From: Dissophora ornata
Taxonomy: Eukaryota > Mortierellomycota > Mortierellomycetes > Mortierellales > Mortierellaceae
Reading direction: 5' to 3'
Length of the DNA: 33,676 nucleotides
NCBI GenBank assembly: GCA_025201705.1
Contig: MU616892.1
Coordinates: forward strand, 1 to 33,676
Below the pieces are notes generated by a model, which was not told the DNA's origin, made no database searches, and saw nothing but the letters and a program-made list of their open reading frames with translations. Within the stretch, counting starts at the first letter, position 1, and every line of letters begins with the position of its first letter. Position numbers and translations under genes: made by a program. Shown one piece after another: positions 9,929-21,648 of the stretch.

Positions 9929-12262
9929 TTACTGGCCAAAGTAGTTGGCAGCGCCAAGAGCACAGTGGTCGAAGTTCTCATCCTCAGGGTTGCCCCACCA
10001 GAATGGGAAGGCACCGTCCCAGGACTGAATGGCGAAGAAGATGATCAAACCAGAAATGGCAACACCAGTATCGAGGGCAGCCGAAGTCAGGTAGTTGTAA
10101 CGGGCCCACCAATCATAACGGTAACGTCTCAACCAGAAGGCGAAGATGAAGCCGAGACCCAAGCCGTTGGTGTACATGTAGGGAAGAGCTGGGGGCATGT
10201 TGCCGGTGGCAGCCAACAACACAGGCCAGTGGACATACTTCAACCATGAGACGTTAGGGAACTTCTTGGACAGGGCCCAGAAGATGGCAGGGAGGAGAGC
10301 TCCAACGAGGAAACCATACTGGACAGGAGCGTACAAGGCACCATCCTTGCTACCAAAGACACGAGCAGGACCAATGGCACCCCAAATGACGGAGGCAGAG
10401 TAGAAGGTCTTGGTGGAACGGCAGGTGAAGGGGTATCCTGCCTGTGTGCAGACGTTGGGACGGGTGTTGATCAACCAGGTGGCAGTTCCCAAGTTGATGA
10501 TGCAGGAGATGATAGCAGAGACAAGCTGGGCCATGAACATGACCTGAGGGGGGATCTTCATGTAATGTCCGAGCTTCAAGTCAGAGACGAAGTTCAAGGC
10601 CTGGACGTTGACAATGTAACCGTAGGTCTTGAAGGTGACGTTGGCGATGGCGTGACCGGGGAGAATGTAACCGATAACGTACTCGGTGACGACGTTAAGA
10701 CCGGGCTGCTGGTTGGTAACGGCCTGGACAATACCGACGGGCAAGACGAAGACCAGAGCGATAATCAAAGCCAAGATAAGAGCCCACCAAGGCATGTAAT
10801 CCCAGACAACACAGGTAACGAAGCTGAGGGCCACAGTGACAACGAAAAGAAGACCATACCACCAATCAGGGACCTCGGCGTAGACAGACATGAGACGGGA
10901 GTGGATATCTTCGTTCTCGTGGCGGGCAGACTTCCAGCGCTCAACAATCTCGCGACCGTTGTACAGGACGACGTGGACGATGGTGGCAGTGAGACCAGCA
11001 AAACCGACACCGTAGGTCAAAGCGAAGAAGGAATCCATGCGGAGAGGACCATAGGCAAGGTAGGCAGCCTCGTCGAGGAGACCCTGGGCGTTCAAGACCT
11101 GGGACTTGTCATAGTAAGTGCCGTTCTCCTGGTACAAAACGGCAGTGACAATGGGATAGTTCTTGGAGTTCCAAAGGTTGGTGTAGTAGGCCCAAGGGAC
11201 CATGATCCAGGCGACGAGGACGAAACCAACAATGATGTTAACCTGGGCGAACCAGGGGGTGACAAGGGGACCGACATAGGCAGAGGCAGCAGCCCAGTCG
11301 AGGGCGATGACACCGACACCAAGGCCGTTAGAACCAGTGATCTGGGACAGAACGACGTTGTTGGGGTTGATCCAGCAGATCCAGGCAATTGTTCCGATGG
11401 TTGGGAAGATAAAGCCAGGGAGCCAGTAGTAGACGAACATACCGCCGGAGACGAGCATGAAGTACTTCATTCTGGACATGCGAGTATCGTCAGTCTCCTG
11501 CTGCTGAGCATGGAGCGAACGGAAGAGCGAGGCAACAACGAGGGTCGAGGGCCAGACCATGTGAGCAGGGCGGACCAAGAAGCGACGGATGGCACCAGCA
11601 ATGGCGAAACCCGTAATCTGGGTGGTCAGGACCAAGAACATGCCAGCAACCCAGGACTTCTCAGAGTTGTACCAGATCTTCTGCAAGATGACGATATCGA
11701 CGGCGTAGGCGGTACCACTGTTACAGGCGACCATGGTTCCGATAAGGACGTGCTCCTTGATGGAGAAGGGGCCGGGGTTAAGAGAGAACCTCCAGCCAAA
11801 GAGGTTCCACTGGCGGGTGGGGAGGACTCGGGCCATGGCGTGACCCATAGGCAAGGACAACAGGGCAACGACAGAGTAACCGATGGCAATCTGAGTCTGA
11901 CGAAGGTAGAAGAACTGGTTGACGAAGGAGATGATGCAGGTCCAGAAAAGACCAAGGGTCCACATGCGGAAGGTGTTGTAGGGCATTGTGGGGTCATCGG
12001 TGTCTATTCATCACAATCAAGGTCAAGTCGAGGCAAGAAGTAAGTGGACTGTCATTCATCCCGAGTGCTAACCGGGTTGAAAGGAGAGCGGCGAGAGAAG
12101 AGTGGTGGTGGGGGAGTGGACAAGGAGATACTCACTGGAGATGGTGACGCGGACCTCCTCAATAGGGGAGTCGTCCTCCTCCTCGAGGTTCAGCTCGGGC
12201 TCAATATCGCCGGCGTACTTCTCATTCTCGTATTTCTCGAGAACGACTTCTTCCTTCTCCAT
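9929..12262 (-). CDS. OPT2: oligopeptide transporter, OPT family (733 aa, 2 exons)
   Basis: Second transporter of the array. Exon 1 is 12136-12262, the intron 12004-12135 (GTGAGT donor, TAG acceptor) and exon 2 9929-12003. The 733-residue product has the same length as OPT1 and aligns without obvious gaps. The tail begins MEKEEVVLEKYENEKYAGD and ends in the shared DDSPIEEVRVT block; splicing restores SNTDDPTMPYNTFRMW. NPGPFSIKEH starts at residue 118 and CTQAGYPFTC lies near 561-570. Like OPT1 it has KIPPQ, not KIPPR, at 525-529. The loop after the fourth or fifth hydrophobic segment (QQQETDDTR) differs from every other copy. The C-terminus DHCALGAANYFGQ is closest to OPT4. The upstream leader holds a 13-bp direct repeat. 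Likely an intact, expressed importer; substrate unknown. Confidence 0.96.
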
Positions 12263-12280
12263 GATGGATTATATATGGAA

Positions 12281-12306
12281 GGGAGAGTGTGAAGGGAGAG
12301 TGTGAA
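12281..12306. repeat. 13-bp direct repeat in the OPT2 leader
   Basis: GGGAGAGTGTGAA occurs twice in a row (12281-12293 and 12294-12306), in the purine-rich strand of the OPT2 5' leader, 19-44 bp upstream of the start codon. Confidence 0.8.
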
Positions 12307-12440
12307 GGGGAGGGAAGGAAAGAAGGGTATAAGATGGAGTCCGAAGACAAGGAACGGGGCGGATATGACACAGGGTGGATTTGTTAAAAAATGGCACAAG
12401 GAAAAGAAAAAAAAAACTGAAAATCCCAGGAGAGAGCTCC

Positions 12441-12449
12441 ATATTTATG
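12441..12449 (-). promoter_or_regulatory. TATA-like box of OPT2
   Basis: CATAAATAT on the coding strand, 179 bp upstream of the start codon; similar in sequence and place to the boxes of OPT3 and OPT4. Confidence 0.45.
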
Positions 12450-14025
12450 CAAATTAATAGAACTCTGCGCCGACGACGGCAGTGTTGATGGGAAGAGGCG
12501 AAGAGAGCTCGCCAGGGCATGGATGGATTGTGAGAAAGAAAACCAGTAAGGAGTCCTCCGTGGATAAACAAAAACCGTTGGGCTGCATGTATTTGGACAG
12601 CAGAGTATGATCAGCAAAGAGAGCGAAAAACCTTGGACCGAGGCTTTTGCCCAATGAAGTGGCCGACCTCCAAGTGTGTCATTTTTTTACAATACTCAAC
12701 CTTAAATCATCCATCTGCCTGCTGCATGAACTGTTGCGGTTAGGATCTTTTTTTTATTTTGTATTACTTGTTATTGTTATTCCCGGTACATGGACATGTG
12801 CGGCAGAGATACCAAATACAACTAGCCAGACGAGTTGGTGAAAGGCTCTCCTGGCAAATCTTGTTCAGTTGGACTCAACCCGCTGCAGCCTCGATTAGGC
12901 TAGAGTGGATAAAGACTTGGGCCAATGGGAGGAGAACTAGGCCTTCAGGACGGGATGGTCATCTGCAACGACAAAGAAGCTTCTGTGCAAAACACAGAGA
13001 CTAATTGTATATTGTTTCGTCAGCGAATAGGATCAATTCCAATCCAAGAGCATGGTTGTTTTCTTTCTTGTGGCCGCTTATCAGGTTGTCTATTGCTCGG
13101 CGAAGTTGACTGTAAGCTCAATGAACCCTGTCAGTCAGCCCCCTTCGCGAAGTAATTCCGGAAAAAATGCGAAGACAGAGCACGAAGCTATTCACTCCTA
13201 TTGTAAGTCACCTTGGAACTACTGTCTATTTTTTTTTTGGTTTGGTTGGTTGATTGGTTAGTTATTCTCTCGCTTCCCAGGCGAACACGATGCGCACATG
13301 CATTTGCATTTGTGTGTGCGAAAGTTGTCCCTCAATCGGGAGAGGCAACGGAGGAGACACCAAAGTGCCGGATGATTGATTACAAGAGAAACGGTTGCAA
13401 GCCGCACTGCCATTACCCTGCCAAGCTATGCTAATCACTACAATGACACCATTCCGTCTATCGATCACCTCCTTCTGCTAAGCATCATTAATATGCTCCT
13501 CATCAACTCCATGTTTTTTCATAACAACGCCACAACGCTCTGGAAACCACCCACCAGCGATACATAACGTCTAAACAGAAGAGGAAAAGAGAGAGCGAAA
13601 GAGGGAGAGGACGGCGACAAGGTTCGGAGCACGGCGTGAGATGGGCGTGAGAGACAAACAAAAGCGTGGCACGGGTTTCCGCACCAGTTGACCTTGCTAT
13701 CTCCATATCTGGCCCTCAGGCATCCATCCGGACCGACCGTGCTGGATAGCTCTCAAGGGAAGACCAAACACAGAAAGACGAGAAGGACTAAAAACAACAG
13801 GCATCAATAACTAGCTGCAAGAGCCGTAGGACAAAAGGGTAGCTTCTGATTATTGGACTCCGCAAAGGCAAAACTAGAAAAATGAACCTGCGAGAGGAAG
13901 GGGGGAATGAACAACATGCGCTCTCGAACTTTATTCTGGCCCAATCTTTCTTATTCCAGCGCCCTCTCTTCACTCCTCATGTCGCAATCCTTATCACCCG
14001 TCTCAATTTTTTTTTTTTTTTTTTT

Positions 14026-14035
14026 NNNNNNNNNN
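14026..14035. other. Assembly gap (10 N) inside a poly-T tract
   Basis: Ten undetermined bases are flanked by T on both sides (from 14007 and to 14050). True length and content of the tract are unknown. Confidence 0.99.
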
Positions 14036-14788
14036 TTTTTTTTTTTTTTTGTGACATTTCCAGGTATACACAACTGAAATTTTTGGGGTGCATTTATTTT
14101 TGGCCGTTTTCTTTATAAACACTGGGTAAGTAAGCCAACCCCTGGAAAAAGAGTGATCGATCTCTCTCCCTGTCTTTTTTCACTCTTCTTTTCTGGTACG
14201 AACCAAAAGGTGCCTTTTTGCCTGACCCATGTCACGCGCCGTCATAAATGCATGCATCCACACCCACCTTTTAATCTCAGACCGCGGGCATTTTTTTATT
14301 TTTTTTTAATCTCAACCCTCGGTAAGCAGCCGCAAACGCAAGAAAAAAAAATGTCCTTGGAATTGATTGACTCCATGAATCTCGGCTTTCCATGCACAAC
14401 AGAAACCGTGTGATGCAACCGTCCGTTGGCATGTTCACATCCAGGTTAGTTTCCTCTCTCTCCCCCTTGCTCCACATTCGTAAACAAAGCCGTGCCATCC
14501 TGACTCGCGGGTTTCGGTTCCGGGAACGCTTACGTGACACCATTTAAAAAATCCAAATGGTCTTCAAGGTACGGCAACTGATATAACTCCAGGTGGAGCT
14601 CTGAGCAATGCCTAATAAGACACTTCAATTTGGTTTCTTGTCACTGAAAGTACTCGTGGTTCTCAAGATATTAAAAAGCCTGCTTATTTTAATTAAATTC
14701 GTGTACTAGATCACTAAATATTGCGAGGGGAATAGAGGCGCAACCCATTGCTGAGTCACTACTGCTCCGTTGCTCATGACCCATAGAT

Positions 14789-17203
14789 TTAAAGCTGCTG
14801 GCCAAAGTAGTTGGAGCCACCTTGGTAACAGTGGTCATAGGCTCCGGCATTCAGATCCGGGTTGTTGGGGTCCGGGTTACCCCACCAGAATGGGAAGGCA
14901 CCGTTCCAGGACTGAATGGCGAAGAAGATCACCAATCCGGACACGGCGACACCGGTATCGAGGGCAGCCGAGGTCAGGTAGTTGTAACGCGACCACCAGT
15001 TGTAACGGTAACGTCTCAACCAGAAGGCGAAGATGAAGCCGAGGGCCAAGCCGTTGCTGTACATGTAAGGAAGAGCTGGGGGCATATTGGAGGTGGCAGC
15101 CAGCAACACGGGCCAGTGGACATACTTCAACCACATGACGTTAGGGAACTTCTTGGCCAGGGCCCAGAAGAGGGCAGGGAGGATAGCACCAACGAGGAAA
15201 GCCCACTGAACCGGACCATAGAGAGCACCGTCCTTGTTACCGAAGACACGAGCAGGACCAATGGCACCCCAAATGACGGAGGCAGAGTAGAAGGTCTTGG
15301 TGGAACGGCAGGTGAAGGGGTATCCTGCCTCCGTGCAGACGTCGGGGCGGGTGTCGATCAACCAGACGGCGGTACCCAAGTTGATGATGCAGGAGATGAT
15401 AGCAGAGACAAGCTGGGCCATGAACATCGTGCGTGGGGGAATCTTCATGTAATGTCCGAGCTTCAAGTCAGAGACGAAGTTCAAGGCCTGGACGTTGACA
15501 ATGTAACCGTAGGTCTTGAAGGTGACGTTGGCGATGGCGTGACCGGGGAGCATGTAACCGATAACGTACTCGGTGACGATGTTAAGACCGGGCTGCTGGT
15601 TGGTAACGGCCTGGACAATACCGACAGGGAGAACGAAGAAGATGGCGATGGCCATGGCCAAAATAAGAGCCCACCAAGGCATGTAGTCCCAAACGATGCA
15701 GGTCACAAAGCTGAGAGCCAGGGTGATGACAAACAGGAGACCGTACCACCAATCAGGAACCTCGGGGTAGACACGCATCAAGCGGGAGTGAATATCCTCG
15801 TTCTCGGCACGGGCAGACTTCCAGCGCTCAACAATCTCGCGACCGTTGTACAGCATGACGTGGACGACAGTGGCAGTGAGACCAGCGAAACCGACACCGT
15901 AAGTCAAAGCGAAGAAGGAATCCATACGGAGAGGACCATAGGCAAGGTAGGCAGCCTCGTCGAGGAGACCCTGAGCGTTCAAAACCTGGGACTTGTCATA
16001 TGATGTGCCGTTCTCCTGGTACAAAACGGCAGTGACGATGGGATAGTTCTTGGAGTTCCAAAGGTTGGTGTAGTAGGCCCAAGGGACCATGATCCAGGCG
16101 ACGAGGACGAAACCAACCATGATGTTGACCTGGGCGAACCAGGGGGTAACCAAGGGAGCGACATAGGCAGAGGCAGCAGCCCAGTCAAGAGCGATGACAC
16201 CAACACCGAGACCATTGGAACCGGTAATCTGAGCCAGAGGAATGTTGTTGGGGCTGATCCAGCAGATCCAGGCAATTGTTCCGATGGTTGGGAAGATAAA
16301 GCCAGGGAACCAGTAGTAGATGAACATTCCACCTGCGATCATGAGGAAGTACTTCATTCTGGACATGCGACCATGGTCATCCTCGCCCTGCTGAGCATGA
16401 AGTGAGCGGAAGAGGGAAGCCGTGACCAAGTTCTGGGGCCAGATCATGTGTGCGGGACGAACCAGGAAGCGACGAAGGATACCGGCGAGAGCGAATCCAG
16501 TGACTTGAGTGGTCAGGACCAGGAACATACCGGCAATAAAGGGCTTCTCGGAGTTGTACCAGATCTTCTGCAAGATGACGATATCGACGGCGTAGGCGGT
16601 ACCGCTGTTACAGGCGACCATGGTTCCGATAAGGACGTGCTCCTTGATGGAGAAGGGACCGGGGTTGAGGGAGCATCTGTATCCGAAGATGTTGAACTGA
16701 TGTGTAGGCAGGAAACGGGCCATGGCGTGACCCATGGGCAAGGACAGCAAGGCGACAACAGAGTAACCGATGTTGATGGTTGTCTGACGAAGGTAGAAGA
16801 ACTGGTTGACGAAGGAGATGATGCAGGTCCAGAAAAGACCAAGGAACCACATGCGGAAGGTGTTGTATGGAATAGAGGGATCATCCAAATCTGGAGGTGG
16901 GAGGAAATAGAGGCATTTGTTAACACAGGAGAACAAGGAGACAGGAAGCTAGATGTTGGGTGTACATGGGTAGCTTGAAGCAAGTGGTAGTGGAGAGAGG
17001 GCACAGGCTGTTGGTTTGATAGTGATGGCAAAGACAGGGGTCGGTGTGGATGAGCATTGGAACCTACTGGAGATTGTCACGCGGACCTCCTCGATAGGGG
17101 AATCATCTTCTTCCTCGAGGTGGAGCTGGTGATCTGTGTCGTGAACATGCTTCTCATCCTCTTCGTATTTCTCGTGGGTGGCGACGACCTCTTCCTTCTC
17201 CAT
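14789..17203 (-). CDS. OPT3: oligopeptide transporter, OPT family (745 aa, 2 exons)
   Basis: Third transporter. Exon 1 is 17068-17203, the intron 16891-17067 (GTAGGT donor, CAG acceptor) and exon 2 14789-16890, giving 745 residues, the longest copy. The tail is MEKEEVVATHEKYEEDEKH onward and is three residues longer than in OPT1. Splicing yields SNLDDPSIPYNTFRMW; the other copies have NTDDP. NPGPFSIKEH starts at 121 and is preceded by QFNIFGYRCSL, shared only with OPT4. KIPPRTMFMAQ starts at 528 and keeps the family Arg. CTEAGYPFTC follows. The C-terminus is distinctive: NPDPNNPDLNAGAYDHC and then YQGGSNYFGQQL, a net gain of nine residues over OPT1. An in-frame Met at 16936 lies inside the intron and was not used as the start. 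Confidence 0.96.
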
Positions 17204-17344
17204 GATAGGATGTGTTGAGGAGGAGAGGGTGTTAAATGAAGAGGGGTGATATGGGATGAGGGTCGGGAAAGGATCTCGGGTGGATTATGAAATGTCACAA
17301 TGGAGAAAAAGGAAAAGAAAAGATGAGGAAGTCGATTTGAGGCG

Positions 17345-17352
17345 TTATTTAT
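17345..17352 (-). promoter_or_regulatory. TATA-like box of OPT3
   Basis: ATAAATAA on the coding strand, 142 bp upstream of the start codon. The same octamer stands 141 bp upstream of OPT4. Confidence 0.5.
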
Positions 17353-17510
17353 GGTTGTTGGAACTCGCTGCTGAGAATATCAGGGGCGCGAGGTACTTCT
17401 TGATGATGAGAATAACGTTTCAATACAGCCTGTTTGGTGTATCTTTGCTCGCTCCAAGAATCAGACAGCCTCTCTGTTCGCTTGCGATCGAAGACGCCTT
17501 TGCCCTTTGC

Positions 17511-17540
17511 TTATTCAAGGTTATTCATGGTTATTCAAGG
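17511..17540. repeat. Three tandem 10-mers
   Basis: TTATTCAAGG, TTATTCATGG and TTATTCAAGG follow each other without gaps, about 310 bp upstream of OPT3. Confidence 0.8.
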
Positions 17541-18677
17541 TTGCTGGAAAACAAGGACAGGTGGACAGGAAATTGCAGTTTTTGGTTACATCAGAACTGT
17601 AAATGTGATCCTTGGGCTTCATTGTTGCTTTGTTTTTTTGTCTGTTTGTATCTTTGTGTTGCAGAGCCATGTGTGTGCGTGAGAGAGAGGGGGCAACGAA
17701 TAGGAAGACTTCCGTTAGGGTCGGGGTGTCCGCTTTTCGCGAATGGGCTGCCAGGCCATAGCACAACCTTGGCAAAAAAGTGCACAACGACATGAGCGGC
17801 ACCGCCAGCATGGAGCGAGAAAATTCATTTTCATCCGGACGCATGTCGAAGATTGTCTCCTGTTGATGTTTGTCCTCTTTCCCTTTTGAGCGGGCTGATA
17901 ATGTATTCATTTGGCTGTGAATGTTGTCGCCATCTAGCCCTCGCTCTGCTCTCCTGCTCTTCAATTCTTTGCTCCTAGTGGTGCATCCAGCCGCGAGAGC
18001 GACAAATTTATTACACTTCTCTTTACCTCGTCTTCACTTGTGTGCAACACACTCGCAAATAATGTCAACAAACGGCCGAAAAAGGTAAACGTATGCAACA
18101 AAAATATTCCTCCGACCACAAAGTTTGTCCCTGTACCTTTCGGTCCACCTGGACACTTCACGACCTAGACTAAGGCTTCCACTAGCTATCTCTATTGCTT
18201 GTGACATTTATGCGAACCGCCTCGGCAGAACTGTACATGTATGTACTGTACCTAAACAATTAACAGGCCAAAAAAAAAAGCTCAATTCGCTTTCGTTGCA
18301 TGCTTCAGCACCTGCACTTAGTCTCCCGATAACAACTATAGATTGGTCAACCCATACAGTCTGGCGCCTTTGTTGTCTTTTGTTTCCTCGAGGAGACACT
18401 CGTGGGAGTCAAGAGAGAGGGGATAAACTGTCCAATTGTGTTAGTTTACACATCCCAGCAACTCACTCGCCGTGATCAATCTGCCGGAAGACCGAGAAGG
18501 TAAAAAACGACGCTTTGACTGCATTTATCCTTTCATTTTTTCTTATAACGTCCCCTCTGCTCAATTTTAGGCGTTTCTTTTCTCACCTGCAGCCTTACGT
18601 CTTCTCGGATAGAGTCCCCGAAGAGTCACATTCCAGCATATCCATTTCAGCCAATGGAAAGAATCGACAGTTTTTCA

Positions 18678-18731
18678 CACATTCATACACTCCTGCACTA
18701 ACGCACTAACACACTCACATTCATACACTCC
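18678..18731. repeat. 16-bp direct repeat in an ACACTC-rich stretch
   Basis: CACATTCATACACTCC occurs at 18678-18693 and again at 18716-18731, 38 bp apart, within a stretch of CACTAAC/ACACTC-type short repeats. Confidence 0.8.
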
Positions 18732-19034
18732 CAGACTCTCACACTCACACGCGGTTCTCGGAACGACTCCGAGTTAATTCTTTGCGATGTTCTCGATAAC
18801 AATGTGGCTAATATCCACTTGACAAATGCTGCTACTACCCACAAATATGGCAATAGTATTTATGGGTATGCTGTCCACCAAGAGGCTGCTAGCGGCCACA
18901 ATGCATACGCAGTTACGAATGGGCGACACCTTTCATATCCCAAAGTCGGTCTCAGCAACTGGAATCATCAACGACTACACGAATTCAAGGAATATTAAAT
19001 GGAACAAGAGTAGGGGGGTATCCGATAATGGTTA

Positions 19035-19040
19035 TTTATT
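19035..19040 (-). terminator. AATAAA polyadenylation-like signal of OPT4
   Basis: AATAAA on the coding strand about 73 nt past the OPT4 stop codon. Confidence 0.5.
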
Positions 19041-19112
19041 ACGATGATATTTTTACATGCTAACGAGTTCATGCACTGATGTCGGCCTTTCTCTCTCTCT
19101 TTGGGTCTTCTT

Positions 19113-21500
19113 TTACTGGCCAAAGTAGTTGTTACCGCCAAGAGCACAGTGGTCGAAGTTCTCATCTTCAGGGTTGCCCCACCAGAATGGGAAGGCACCG
19201 TTCCAGGACTGAATGGCGAAGAAGATCACCAAACCAGAGATGGCAACACCAGTATCGAGGGCAGCCGAGGTCAGGTAGTTGTAACGGGCCCACCAATCAT
19301 AACGGTAACGTCTCAACCAGAAGGCGAAGATAAAGCCGAGGGCCAAGCCGTTGGTGTACATGTAGGGAAGAGCTGGGGGCATGTTGCCGGTGGCAGCCAA
19401 CAACACAGGCCAGTGGACATACTTCAACCACGCAACGTTAGGGAACTTCTTGGTCAGGACCCAGAAGAGGGCAGGGAGGATAGCACCAACGAGGAAACCC
19501 CACTGGACAGGAGCGTACAAGGCACCATCCTTGCTACCAAAGACACGAGCAGGACCAATGGCACCCCAAATGACGGAGGCAGAGTAGAAGGTCTTGGTGG
19601 AACGGCAGGTGAAGGGGTAACCTTCCTGTGTGCAGACGTTGGGGCGGGTGTTGATCAACCAGACGGCGGTACCCAAGTTGATGATGCAGGAGATGATAGC
19701 AGAGACAAGCTGGGCCATGAACATCGTGCGTGGGGGAATCTTCATGTAATGTCCGAGCTTCAAGTCAGAGACGAAGTTCAAGGCCTGGACGTTGACAATG
19801 TAACCGTAGGTCTTGAAGGTGACGTTGGCGATGGCGTGACCGGGGAGCATGTAACCGATAACGTACTCGGTGACGACGTTAAGACCGGGCTGCTGGTTGG
19901 TAACGGCCTGGACAATACCGACGGGCAAGACGAAGAACAAAGCGATAGCCAAAGCCAAGAGCAGGGCCCACCAAGGCATGTAGTCCCAAACGACACAAGT
20001 GACCATCGACAAAGCGAAGGTGATAACAAACAGGAGACCGTACCACCAGTCAGGAACCTCGGGGTAGACACGCATCAAGCGGGAGTGAATATCCTCGTTC
20101 TCGGCACGGGCAGACTTCCAGCGCTCAACAATCTCGCGACCGTTGAACAGGATGACGTGGACGACAGTGGCAGTGAGACCAGCGAAACCAATACCATAGG
20201 TCAAAGCGAAGAAGGAATCCATGCGGAGAGGACCATAGGCAAGGTAGGCAGCCTCGTCAAGGAGACCCTGGGCGTTCAAGACCTGGGACTTGTCATAGGC
20301 GGAGCCGTTCTGCTGGAACAAAACGGCAGTGACAATGGGGTAGTTCTTGGAGTTCCAAAGGTTGGTGTAGTAGGCCCAAGGGACCATGATCCAGGCGACG
20401 AGGATGAAACCAACCAAGATGTTGACCTGGGCGAACCAGGGGGTAACCAAGGGAGCGACATAGGCAGAGGCAGCAGCCCAGTCGAGGGCGATGACACCGA
20501 CACCAAGGCCGTTAGAACCAGTGACCTGGGACAGAACGATGTTGTTGGGGTTGATCCAGCAGATCCAGGCAATTGTTCCGATGGTTGGGAAGATAAAGCC
20601 AGGGAACCAGTAGTAGATGAACATTCCACCTGAAATGATCAAGAAATATCTGATTCTGGACATGCGGCCATTGTCCTCCTCGCCCTCTGTAGCGTGCAGT
20701 GAGCGGAAGAGGGAAGCTGTGACCAAAGTCTGGGGCCAGATCATGTGTGCGGGACGGACCAGGAATCGACGAATGATACCAGCCATGGCGAAACCAGTAA
20801 TCTGGGTGGTCAGGACCAGGAACATACCGGCAATAAAGGGCTTCTCGGAGTTGTACCAGATCTTCTGCAAGATGACGATATCGACGGCGTAGGCGGTACC
20901 GCTGTTACAGGCGACCATGGTTCCGATAAGGACGTGCTCCTTGATGGAGAAGGGACCGGGGTTGAGGGAGCATCTGTATCCGAAGATGTTGAACTGGCGG
21001 GTGGGCAGGGTACGGGCCATGATGTGACCCATGGGCAAAGACAGCAAGGCGACAACAGAGTAACTGATGGTAATGGTTGTCTGACGAAGGTAGAAGAACT
21101 GGTTGACGAAAGAGATGATGCAGGTCCAGAAAAGACCGAGGAACCACATGCGGAATGTGTTGTAGGGGATGGAAGGGTCATCGGTGTCTATTTGATAGGG
21201 GACGAGGCGACAGCAGGATTCACAAGTCAGATACCAATTTTCAGTCAAGGCGCAAGGACCGGTGATAGTGGTCAGGAGAAAAGTGTCGTTGCGAGCGGGA
21301 TGTCGTAGAATGCTGGGTTGAGAATGTTGTAGGTGTTAGTGTGTTGATGCGCAGGATCAACACTTACTGGATACAGTGACCCGGACTTCCTCGATGGGGG
21401 AATCATCTTCCTCCTCGAGGTTCATTTGAGGTTCGATATCATCACGATGAGTCTTCTCATCGAGGTAGTGCTTTTCAGCAATAACTTCCTCCTTCTCCAT
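19113..21500 (-). CDS. OPT4: oligopeptide transporter, OPT family (735 aa, 2 exons)
   Basis: Fourth transporter. Exon 1 is 21368-21500, the intron 21188-21367 (GTAAGT donor, TAG acceptor) and exon 2 19113-21187; product 735 residues. An in-frame Met 35 codons upstream (21605) exists, but the start MEKEEVIAEKHYLDEK at 21500 was chosen because it aligns with all paralogues and the upstream codons fall in the pyrimidine-rich leader. NPGPFSIKEH starts at 120, KIPPRTMFMAQ at 527, and CTQEGYPFTC follows. The gene is a mosaic: the DNA coding for the region around NPGPF is identical to OPT3, while the middle is identical to OPT1 (see findings). The C-terminus DHCALGGNNYFGQ resembles OPT2. All family motifs are intact, so it should be functional. 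Confidence 0.96.
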
Positions 21501-21640
21501 TATGGTATGTGTTGAAGTGGGGGGGAATGGGGAGACGGAGAGATCAGAGGTCAGAGAAGTAAAGAGTGGATGTGGTGAGGGGCGGAAGGTGGTTGGGAAT
21601 TTCACAAAGAGAAAAGCTGGGAAAAGTGAAGTAGGGATCC

Positions 21641-21648
21641 TTATTTAT
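21641..21648 (-). promoter_or_regulatory. TATA-like box of OPT4
   Basis: ATAAATAA on the coding strand, 141 bp upstream of the chosen start codon, matching OPT3 in sequence and spacing. This also supports the downstream start. Confidence 0.5.

Larger units (their letters stand above)
12263..14788. other. Intergenic region OPT2-OPT3
   Basis: This 2.5-kb stretch has no recognisable gene on either strand. It holds the OPT2 leader and promoter, scattered short open frames without protein-like composition, and a long T tract broken by an N gap at 14026-14035. TTTAAT at 14688-14693 reads ATTAAA about 96 nt past the OPT3 stop. Confidence 0.6.
17204..19112. other. Intergenic region OPT3-OPT4
   Basis: This 1.9-kb stretch has no recognisable gene. 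It contains the OPT3 leader and promoter, three tandem 10-mers at 17511-17540, an ACACTC-rich stretch at about 18676-18753 and the 3' flank of OPT4. Confidence 0.6.

Noticed and set aside
16891..16936. Start of OPT3 at the Met at 16936 (MFSCVNKCLYF...)
   Set aside because: These codons lie in the intron. The acceptor CAG at 16891-16893 and exon 1 at 17068-17203 restore the tail seen in all paralogues.
21501..21605. Upstream start for OPT4 at 21605
   Set aside because: It would add 35 residues of P/S/T-rich translation of the leader not found in any paralogue.
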